Positions 45,146 to 54,772 of a stretch of 64,000 bases of DNA are shown one piece after another. How positions within the stretch are numbered: position 1 is the first letter of the stretch; every line of letters starts with the position of its first letter. The notes beneath the pieces were generated by a model, which ran no database searches, was not told where the DNA came from, and was given only the letters and a program-made list of their open reading frames with translations. Made by a program: the position numbers and the translations under genes. This stretch comes from Heliocidaris erythrogramma (taxonomy: Eukaryota > Echinodermata > Echinoidea > Camarodonta > Echinometridae), in contig CM046858.1 in assembly GCA_025617745.1 (NCBI GenBank), positions 50,165,925 to 50,229,924 of the forward strand, read 5' to 3'.

Positions 45146-46513
45146 GGTACGTTCACACGTAGAGCGATAGCATCGATGCTATCTAGGTTTCGAGACTATT
45201 TTGGTCATGACCAGATAGTTTTAAGACCAAACGCTGTCTGAACGCAGATAGTCACGAGATAGAAGCGAGTTGGAGCTAGGTTTCGAAACTATTGTGGCAG
45301 CGAGTAGAGCGATAGCATCGATGCTATCTAGGTTTTGAGACTATTTTGGTCATGACCAGATAGTTTTAAGACCAAAAGCTGTCTGAACGCAGATAGTCAC
45401 GAGATAGAAGCAAGTTGGAGCTAGGTTCCGAAACTATTCTGGCAGCGAGTAAATCTCAGGATCCAGCGACAAAGCATCGATGCTTTGCGGTAGACCACCC
45501 ACCGCGCTTGTAACTATTTGTAATGTGAACGCAATCGCTGCTTCACTCGCTGCTATCTTCACTCGCAACTTCGCATATGACCCCTGCGCACAAACTTCAA
45601 TACCAGTTATAATAATAATATGCCCATTTATATAGCGCAGCCACTATATGGATATACTCTACTGCGCTTAATACAAAGTATCACATTATTACCCCGGCTT
45701 TAGCCGAGCTGCCATAATAGGCGCTAAAGCATTTCAAGGAATTTCTTCCTACCGGGTACCCATTTACTTCACCTGGGTTGAAAGTGGCAAATGTAGATGA
45801 ATGTCTTGACAAAGGACATTAGCGCCGTGGCGGGATTCGAACCGCGAACCATGTGAGCCACAGTCCGGTGACGTATCCACTAGACCACGACACCTCTCGG
45901 GTCACCGTGTGTGGCGCAGTAATTATTGTTTTGGCAGCGAGTGAGCGATGGATAGTCACGAGTGGGTGATAGAAGCAAGTCGATCAGGGCCTGTCTGAAC
46001 GTACTGGATATAGTTTCGAGACTTATGAAAATAACATTACATAGCATCGATGATATGTACTACGTATAAACATAACTCGTGTAATTAACACATGAATAGT
46101 ACATTTCAGCCTGGCAGGCACATTCCACAGATACATGACAAATTCCTCTATAATCACACGTAGACCGATAGCATCGATGCTATCTAGGTTTCGAGACTAT
46201 TTTGGTGATGACCAGATAGATTTTTGTGTTATTATGTTGATTTATGAAGACAAATAAAATATTATTCAAAACAAAAACTTCGCATGATATGACCCCTGTG
46301 CACAAACTTTCGCGCGTTTTTACCCTGCATACCAATTATACTCGGGTCACCGTGTGTGGCGCAGTAATTATTGTTTTGGCAGCGAGTGGGCGATGAATAG
46401 TCACGAGTGGGTGATAGAAGCAAGTCGATCATGGCCTGTCTGAACGTACTGGAAATAGTTTCGAGACTTACATAGCATCGATGCTAACATAGCATCGATG
46501 CTATGTACTACGT
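45146..46513. mobile_element. palindrome-ended element (AGCATCGATGCT family)
   Basis: Flanked by identical 15-bp repeats GTTATTAAAACATAA (45131-45145 and 46514-46528). The ends contain inverted CACGTAG..ATAGCATCGATGCTAT. Inside, perfect palindromes GATAGCATCGATGCTATC occur near 45175, 45310 and 46160, AAAGCATCGATGCTTT near 45470, and ACATAGCATCGATGCTATGT near 46486. Two direct ~140-bp copies lie at 45160-45445, and a second, shorter element copy at 46145-46513 duplicates the right half. No transposase. A SINE is nested at 45609-45897. Confidence 0.7.
45609..45897 (-). mobile_element. tRNA-derived SINE, full length
   Basis: Minus strand: the head has A box TGGTCTAGTGG (45888-45878) and B box GGTTCGAATCC (45844-45834), both excellent pol III promoter matches. 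The body contains CAACCCAGGTG..AAATGGGTACC and TCGGCTAAAGCCGGGGTAAT. The 3' end is (ATT)n. The second element copy at 46330-46345 (CAATTATACTCGGGTCACC) lacks the SINE, giving a clear empty site. A body relative lies at 63645-63835. Confidence 0.9.
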
Positions 46514-46528
46514 GTTATTAAAACATAA

Positions 46529-47239
46529 TAATAATTCGACAATGCAAATTCGTAATAAAGGAAGCGTGATTCTTTTAATTTCCTGCATACAGCCACGTCA
46601 TGAAGCTAGTAAAGCATCATTAGTTTTTAACATTTCAAACCATTGTTTTTGCATCTAAAAAAATAGGTAATCGTTTAACTTATCGACTACAATCAACTGC
46701 TTCTCCCTGTATCATGTTTTATCTTGCCCTTCAAAAATATCTAAATGCCGAGGCTTACAAATATTCTCTTCTTCCTTCGAAAATAATTATTTAATTTCAT
46801 TATACATACTAAATCAATCAAGTTAATCACACCTATACATAATTATCTTAACGGCATTAAACAAGGGAAATCTTTATATAGTTGTAAGTGTGGCTGCCTC
46901 ACTTAACACGAATTGCTAAGTGAGGAGTTTCGGTCGAGTTTCGAGTTCAAAATACAAAAAACACTCCAAAAGAATCTTATTCCGAACAGAGAAAAAAGAT
47001 AATTCCAAAATAACATGATCATAAATAAAAAAAAAATAAAAAAATAGAATCTCAAAAAGAACTAAAAAGTGAATTGACAAAAAGATATTTTAAACTGTAA
47101 CAAATATTCACTGCATGTAGCTGCAGTGACAGTAAGACTGAGCTGATTTTATTTTTTAAAATTATTTTATTTAACAACAGTGCCTTCGAGGTTGGATATC
47201 AATAGATGGTCACCGTTGGAAGGAAGCTATTTTACATTT
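46529..47239. other. no gene seen
   Basis: AT-rich DNA with A-rich runs near 47025-47045. No recognisable ORF or element ends. Confidence 0.4.
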
Positions 47240-48180
47240 ACATGAAATTTAAAGCTCTTAAAATGTATAATTAAGGCTCGATTAGTCCAGTAAACCCCCA
47301 TAAATCCCCGGGAATATGCATGCTTTTGGCCTTCCAGCTCCCAAAGGATAACACATGAAAACAGGGGTTTTGAAATGAGTATTTATTTGAAATTATAAAA
47401 AGTGTGATTTACATGAAATTTAAAGCTCTGAAAGGGTATAGTTAAGGCTCGATGAGTCAAATAAACCCCGCACAAATCCCCGGGAATATGCATGCTTCTG
47501 ACCAAAAATAATTATTTGCCATACATACTACACGTGAATTCCAATATTTGTTATCGATGTCCTAATGTGGGCATTGAGGGGTGGCAAGAATTTTTTCTTC
47601 TCGCCAGCCCTCCGAAAGTTGCTCAGTGGAGGGGGGGGGGGGGGGGGGGGGGATCAGATTTTATGGGTCCAGTTTTCCTCCATAATTCTCTGACAAGCAA
47701 AAAAGTTATCAGTTCTAAAGGGGGTATACCGTTTTAAAAAAGACCCCTAAATCCGATCCATGCCCGGACTGCCACGTCAGTCTTGCGGGGTGGGCCTTTT
47801 TACAAGTTTTCTTGAAGGGTTAATAGAACGACATTGTTAGCCTCGTGGCTCCCAAAGTAAATTTCGTGCTAGATCCGGGTTTTTCAACATTTTAGGCAAG
47901 AGCCCGTATGCCAACTTGGGTTTAAAAAGGGGACCGCGGCCGATTCGCCGCCCCTTGATCCGTCCCTGCTATTCTGTCATGGATGTGAAGAATAGGATTG
48001 CATAATGTTGGTGGTCGATCTCATTAAATTGAAAGATTGGGGAATGAAGCAGTATGAGATCATTATATTTTTCCTCAATTCTATTGGAGTCATTTTTTAC
48101 AGATCGGTTGTAAGAGAGAATAAGAGAGTATGAGAAAAAATGAGAGGGGGAGGAGAGAGAGAGACAAAGAGAGCTCATGA
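47240..48180 (-). repeat. inverted remnant of the 2.0-3.3 kb repeat
   Basis: Two satellite monomers (CCCCGGGAATATGCATGCT at ~47305 and ~47480), the adjoining CATACATACTACACGTG block and, at 48050-48170, the reverse complement of 1990-2110. The middle has a 22-G tract at 47631-47652 and unrelated sequence. Confidence 0.7.
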
Positions 48181-48341
48181 GATTCAATCAAAGCATCAGG
48201 AAAATGGAAGATTTCCTTTTGTCCTACCAATTTTCTACACTCTAAATATTCCATATGAGGAGAAGAATATATATTAACCTATGAATGCATCAGCATTTGA
48301 GTTTTGTTGAACAATTTAAACATGATTTTCAAATACATGTA

Positions 48342-48525
48342 CAGTCGTCAGTCAAACTTGCATAAGTCAAACTCGCATATTAAGTCGAATAATCGCATAA
48401 GTCAAATGTTTATTCAAGTTTTCTTCTCTATATATTCTATTGTTTTCACCCCTCATAAGTTGAATTTTCTCTAAGTCGAAACATTTCTTCAGTCCCTACA
48501 GATTCGACTTAGGCAAGGTTGACTG
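48342..48525. mobile_element. pogo/Tigger-like MITE
   Basis: Ends are CAGTCGTCAGTCAAACTTGC and, reverse-complemented from the right, CAGTCAACCTTGCCTAAGTC, with inner AAGTCGAA blocks. TA flanks both sides (48340-48341, 48526-48527). The 184-bp length and CAGT termini are typical of non-autonomous Tc1/mariner-superfamily pogo elements. Confidence 0.75.
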
Positions 48526-48971
48526 TATTTCAAGGGAAAGCCTCATGTACTACATAATAAACACAACAAGTGGTCTGCATTATCACTAAAAGCATTGCTA
48601 GAGAGCAGATAATTTTTGTTGTTGTGATATAGTGATGATAACACCCTGTTCCTGTAAACATCACTGAATAATAGACAATATCCTAATGATAATGGCAAAG
48701 TGTAATAAAAAAGACCCTTTGTAAACAGCTCAACATTCCTGTCAGTAATGGTTCAAATTATTAATTTTCAACATAAAGTCAGTAGTTTGTTCGGTATGAA
48801 TTTTCAGAAGTGACTTCTTTTTCTTAAAATCACTTAAACATGGGAGTGAGAGTAAAACAATTTTTTAAAGATAAAAAAGAAGAAAGATGAATGCTCTGCT
48901 TTCTTATCATAGGAATACATGTATTATATATACAAACAGAGTTAAAAATAGAATGTATATGTACATATTAA

Positions 48972-49372
48972 TTAATATATTAATGCAAAAACTTTACAGT
49001 GTATACTATTTTGTCTAAAAAGATCACAATATAATTGAGAGCGCAATTCAATCGCTACACAGTCTTTCCCTTCTATTTCCATTAACAATGACTCATTTTC
49101 ATGATCCCTAGCTGCTTGTACAAGCCTATCAGCATTTATTGAGGTACATGAATTTAAGGGTTCTAACTTTATTTTTCTAGTTACCTTACATGTGACATAT
49201 TTATCTTGCTTACACAAAATACATTGTCTGGGAAGTACATATCGTGATCTTCCAGGTGTTCCGGACTTCAATGAGCTGGACCGCAGACGCTTCTTAGGCC
49301 TGGGTGGTTGATCTGCCTGAGCTAACTCCTCATTTTCATCACAGGCACCTCCTTGAGTTGGACCTGTAGTTC
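48972..49372 (-). CDS. candidate 3' exon of a Cys-rich host protein
   Basis: A splice-acceptor-like TATACTGTAG precedes a frame with EELAQADQPPRPKKRLRSSS, then CILCKQDKYVTCKV, LEPLNSCTSINADRLVQAAR and MEIEGKDCVAIELR. The CxxC opening and later A-x-E-L-R resemble a family of long uncharacterised proteins common in cnidarians, fish and sea urchins, in which this block is followed by a YHxxCY motif. Here the expected His/Cys motif is replaced by SQLYCDLF and a stop soon after. The 3' boundary is unclear and the exon may be decayed. Function unknown. Confidence 0.4.
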
Positions 49373-49577
49373 CTACAGTATACAGAGTTAAGAAAGAAAA
49401 TAGGAGGAAATGGAAATAATATCAAATCAGACACAATTTTTTTTTTCAGATTTCATATTCATTCATATATTGTCCAATAATGTAAATTCCTTTTGTTAGC
49501 TTTTACAAATATATCTACATACATACAAATCATACAATCATATAATCATACATATACTAAATTAATCAAATACTTAA

Positions 49578-50479
49578 AGGAGAATTAAGCTAAAAAATAA
49601 AGACGATAGTGTTCAAAGGTGTTATTTATTCCTACTTGTTAGACTATATGGCTTCGCGTCAAAATATACGAGATCGATACGAATCAAGATTTTCTGAGCA
49701 AAATTTATCATCTGCTAGCAATATGTATCGTCTGCTAGCAGCACATGGGGGCTGCCATTTTGTTTATGTGTACAAGAAGATTTTCTTAATCCACATGCTC
49801 AATTGCCTTTTTAAAAATGAAAAACCCATTTGAGATTAGAAATATAGAATAGATATGTCAATTTATTTTTAAACTGAAGATTTCCTTATATATTTCTGTT
49901 GAAAATCGATATTCGCTTAATAGAAATCTATTTTCTCGATACTGGACGTAAGGGAAGGAGCAAATTAATTCAAATTTTATGGATGCTTCTTCCCTGAGCA
50001 TCTATAGCGGCAAACTATGCATTCACCTGCTTTCGGATAATGGACTTGAAAAGTCAGAATGCATGCTGCATATATTATGTTCTGCTCTGTTTGGCAAACC
50101 CAAGAAAAAAGATTTTTGTTAAGCAAAACCAGACAATTTAAAAGTATCATTATAAAGATTTAATTTTTATAATACATGTAAACACCCATTTTATATTTTT
50201 CGTAACATATGGGATTTTAGGTAATGAAGAAAATCAATTTAGGATTTGGATTCAAAATATCTTCCTGACTGGAACATTTCTCAATGGTTCATGTACAACT
50301 CCAAATCATCAAGAAAATGGCAGCCCCCATGTAAATGAGTAGGAGACGATACCGGGTGTTGGAATATCTTTATTTATACCCTTTTCTGATATCTTATTAG
50401 AAAATGATTTAGGCCAATAAGTAGGATTATATTACACCTTCCAATATAAGTAAATTTGTAATCAGGGGTTAATTCTCCT
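49578..50479. mobile_element. TTAA-flanked MITE (piggyBac/Kolobok-like)
   Basis: TTAA at 49574-49577 and 50480-50483 flanks inverted AGGAGAATTAA ends. A second internal inverted pair lies at ~49728-49765 and ~50310-50350 (GTATCGTCT.. and CATGGGGGCTGCCATTTT). Length 902 bp, no transposase. It lies between the candidate exons of the Cys-rich gene, so probably intronic. Confidence 0.7.
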
Positions 50480-50982
50480 TTAATCATAAATATTATTGTA
50501 ATTTACATTCACACCTCAGATTATTACAGTTTGATGTGGGGTATAATGCACTGTTTACTAATCTTGTTTAAATTCAATAGTAAAAATATTCCATTTCTTG
50601 TGTATGAGTGTTCACAAGGTTTTCAATAGCTTGAAGATTACACATGACAAATTCTTTATCACAACTCACAAAAAAAAGAATTGGTTTTGCATTAACAACA
50701 GCAAGGTGGACAACTTTTTTTTAAAGGAAATGTTAATGAACATTTAAAAAAAGGCAAATTGATTAAAACAAAACAAAACATAAACAATATGATGCAATGG
50801 AATGATAGTGGTTGATACGTTTGATGTCATGACATAAAATGTCCTTTCTTGTGAAAAGCATGTAAACAAGTACATTAGACAAAATTCAAATAATGATATG
50901 CCAAAGGAATCTGTTTTCTATTTACTTTTTACATTGAATCCTATATATTTCTCAAACTTCTTTATCACAAAACAACATGTAC

Positions 50983-51038
50983 CTGTTTCTTGTTCCTTTT
51001 TTCCTTGGCTGCAATGGCTCTTCTCATCTTTGATACAT
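50983..51038 (-). CDS. possible small internal exon
   Basis: Minus strand: a polypyrimidine tract and CTACACAG precede a frame encoding VSKMRRAIAAKEKRNKK, ended by CAG/GTACATG. The phase fits the donor of the 5' exon at 52068, but the phase onto 49372 does not fit, so another exon may be missing. Weak support. Confidence 0.3.
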
Positions 51039-52067
51039 CTGTGTAGCGACTGCAGCAAGAGCTGAGATTTAACAAAGAAAGAGATAACGTTAAATCTACA
51101 CATGCAGATGATTATAATCACATAGAGGGAGTGCTGGTTGATGTGTAACAAATCGCAAACAATAGAAACAAGTCTGATCTTTTGCTAGAGTGGAAGATAT
51201 AGCTGTGTCCAAATTGACCGGCAAGTGAAACCAACCTCATACAAGTTGTATGGTAATGGCACTAGATATCGTCCTGGACATGTAAACCATACGCACATAG
51301 TCAATAGTTTCCCTGGTGAATACGTGCTGGGCTAAGTGCAATCAAGGAGGTACAATGTACAACCCACATAAACTTAATATAAAATTATTGACATAAAACC
51401 ATAACCATAATAATTATTATTTTCATTACCATTCATGTGATTGCATTCAGAGATCAGTGGATTCACTTTACGTGTTAATTATATATAGAGGTCATGTGGC
51501 CAATTCATAAGTTCTGCTTGCAAACCACACTCTGAAAAACATGCATGCATACTTCACAGTGTCCTATGCTGGCAAGATTCAAGGCAACATTGTTGTTGAG
51601 AGGGGTGAATCTAGATCTATGGCATTTTGTGCCAATTGAGAGGTGAATCTGACAATTATTTTTCCATTTTTCCCCCCATTTTAACCCATTATTATTATTT
51701 TACTTTATTATTTCATAGTTTATTTTTTCTCCAAAACAGTGATATATGACTATCTCCACATTTCTCTGGCAAAGTATCCGCAGTGTTCAGAATGCCGCAG
51801 TAACAAACTAACAATAAAATACAATGTAGGCCTACCATGCCTACCTGTAATTCATAATAATAAATGGAGACTAGGTCCTTCCCCCTGTCTAATTAGGGCA
51901 TCTCTTCAAATTACATGATTTATTTCTGGCTAGTAATTGGTTTCTATTCATTCCACTTCTCCCCCTTCACTGATTAACTTCGTCTTTGTTAACCATCATG
52001 ACCATGGCACACACACACAACACAATCTCATCATGCAGTCATGTACTTCCACTGCTGTACAACTTAC

Positions 52068-52326
52068 CGGTGATAACCATCGCCGGAGTTCTCCACGAGA
52101 GGAAACTCGGAGAGCCCATCGCGAGAGATCTGTCGCACGGCAAGATTTCTCCTTGCTTGCATTCAAATTCGCACCATTTCTTCGTGCAGTTGAGAAAGGT
52201 TTGCCAGCTATGCTTCGTAAAATATGTTGCCTTGCCTGAACATGACTCTGAATGCATCAAACATTTCACTTTATCTCGTGTTTTTTTCCCGATCTCTCTG
52301 TCCGATTTATCCGTGGACGACGCCAT
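52068..52326 (-). CDS. candidate 5' exon of the Cys-rich protein
   Basis: ATG at 52326 opens MASSTDKSDREIGKKTRDKV, followed by CLMHSESCSGKATYF, a Trp-rich stretch and CEFECKQGEILPC. The exon ends ATCACCG/GTAAGT, a strong consensus donor. Spaced Cys residues suggest zinc binding. It resembles first exons of lineage-expanded invertebrate proteins of unknown function. An inverted CCAAT box lies 32-36 bp upstream of the ATG. Confidence 0.5.
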
Positions 52327-52357
52327 GTTTGATGAGTCACTGTAATCCCGCTCTCTG

Positions 52358-52362
52358 ATTGG
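52358..52362 (-). promoter_or_regulatory. CCAAT box upstream of the 5' exon
   Basis: Minus strand GACCAATCAGAG is a good NF-Y site, close upstream of the candidate start codon. It supports, but does not prove, a promoter here. Confidence 0.35.
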
Positions 52363-52588
52363 TCAACATAAGACTACGTAACAGTCTCTTTCGTTGCAAA
52401 ATTTTCTTGCAATTTCGGTTAAAATGTCTCGATTTGAGAACTAACGTGCAAAGAGCGAAAGTGGGAACAAGTCAAAATACATTTCTTTTATTTTTGTTGT
52501 AATTTTCAGATCAGTTAATCTTCCTCCTGAATGAAGTGAAACGAAACTGATAAACTAAGGCAGTAACAATCCCTCGGCCCACGGCCCA

Positions 52589-53876
52589 ATATGTTTGGGG
52601 CCAGCAGTAATCATCTTTCAAAAAATGGTATTTGTGAGATCCAGATTTTCCGCTTTCAGCAGTCCTCCGTGGAGTGTCGCGATGCGTGACGTCACAAGCT
52701 TGGCAACATAATGAGAGCTGTTGGCTAGGCTTAAAATGTAATTTTGAAAGACCCCTCTCAGACCCCCAAACCAAGCCAAACAACGGTTGTAGCGAGGTCT
52801 GAATTGTGACGTCACAGCCTTGACAGATATACAGCCAGGTGCGCACGCATCCAGTTTACTCTCGCTTGTTTACCACGTACACGATCGTTTTCCTCTGCTA
52901 TTTACTGTCGCTCTTTCACGTTAGTTATTCGATATCATTCGACATAATTATCGCTCAGGAGTGTGTCATCTTGAAACGTTATAGAATATAATATCTGCGT
53001 GAATATTTCAACTTTTTTATGAAGCAATAATCGGCTATAAGTATAAACCAATTTCGCGAGTTTAATTGACAACTTCAGCTTAGTAGTATCAGCTATCGCA
53101 GCTTGAGTTCAGGGCCTGCATGGCCGGGGATCCGGAGCTGGTGTTGCACGTTTCGTTGCCTACTAGCACCCCTAGCACACGGTCTTGTGACTGATTTCTT
53201 CGCTTTCGTATTTTTGGAGAGAATAATCAGACTCACTCAGACCAAGGAGTGATAACTCGTTGCTCAGACTGTCAGTCAGCCGCAGGGATTATTAAAAAGT
53301 TGTCATCACATTTTCTATTTCAGATTTAGACTTTCTGTACCAAATCCAAATGTTACAAAATTAAATAAAAATTCATCAAAAAATTATTCCATATTTACAG
53401 CAGGAGTCACAAGGCACTTTCAAAATAATTACACCCCTGGTGTACAGCTGACAAATTTGGAAAAAGTTACATAATACAGGGTGCACGAGTACGGCAGGTC
53501 TCGTGCCGGTGCTACTAGCCTACGTATCCTTCTCCTTCAGTCTCTCCTACCTCGATCCCCATCATCATCATCATCATCACTGTTGCTATAAACTGAATCA
53601 CTTTCTTCACCAATTTCTATGTCCATATTGAGCTCAATTTCCTCATCTACAACCGACATTTTTATCTGTAAGTCCCGAAAAATCAATGAGTAAATTGCGT
53701 CTCTTGCGTGTGTTTTCAATGCATGCGGCGCGACTAGCCAGCAGCTCTCATTATGTTGCCAAGCATGTGACGTCACGCATCGCGACACTCCACGGAGGAC
53801 TGCTGAAAGCAGAACATCTGGATCTCACAAATATCATTTTTGAAAGATGATTACTGCTGGCCCCAAACATATCTTG
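52589..53876. mobile_element. ~1.3-kb element with ~140-bp inverted ends
   Basis: The left arm 52589-52730 and right arm 53735-53876 are inverted copies: ATATGTTTGGGGCCAGCAG, GTGAGATCCAGAT, TTTCAGCAGTCCTCCGTGG and GCGATGCGTGACGTCACA occur on both. Each arm carries a CRE-like TGACGTCA palindrome. Short minus-strand frames (one acidic, with a DDDDDD run at ~53560) are not clearly a transposase. A target duplication was not found. Confidence 0.75.
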
Positions 53877-53879
53877 ACC

Positions 53880-54772
53880 AGGGAAGTTGTTCTACCTAAT
53901 CAGTAAATTAGCTTCCCCTTCGTAGTGACATGAATTTTGCAGCAATTCAAAACACTTTTGACTCTTCGGGTGACCTACTTTAAACTGAATTTTTAGAATT
54001 CACATTCTGAACTCCGGTTTAACTTAAAATCCAGTCTTAGTCGGGTTTAACTTTGTACATAAATATAGACTGCAACTAGGGGTAGTTTAAGTGCAGTTTA
54101 ACTTGTTTTCACACAAGAAATAATCATAGCTGCAAAGGAAAACGGTGACAAAAGTTCAGAAAGTCACATTGCTTGCTCCAGCTCAGAGAAAGTTAAATTT
54201 CCTTTCGTTAAGAGGGAATCATATTTTTCCTCCGCCCACCATGGTGCCGGATTCATTATATTTCGGGTTGTCCATCCGCCCGTCCGCTTTCTCGCTAACG
54301 CAAAATCTCATGAAATATTTAAGGTATAAACTTCAAACTTGGTGCTATTATGTATCACCTCAAACCTTAAACTAAATCATTCCTTATATTATAGCGAGTG
54401 TTGTATTTTGTGTAGGAATTACTACATCACGATGGCTACAGATATATACAATATACGATTAAATCCACAGGGGAAAATATCGCAATTTTTGGAGTTTGAT
54501 GATTCACATGCAAGTTTGATTCCATTTTTTTATCCTCTCATTGATATAAAAGTAGTTTATCGTCCGATGATTATACAGAATTGTACGTTTGTCCAGTGGT
54601 ATTCGGAAACGTTACATTTAGTTAAGTAGTGATTTTTTGACCACGAAACTATTGAGACCTCGTGGTATTTAAAGAGCACTTAGACTTTGCCGTATAATGT
54701 CAACAAACATTAAAAAAATGAAATAACAATTTCAATTTCAAACAAATCACAAATTAGAATTAGTAGGTGTTC
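53880..54772. other. no gene seen
   Basis: Contains a GGTTTAACTT-rich patch (54010-54100). The open frame at 54145-54375 shows no recognisable domain. Confidence 0.35.
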
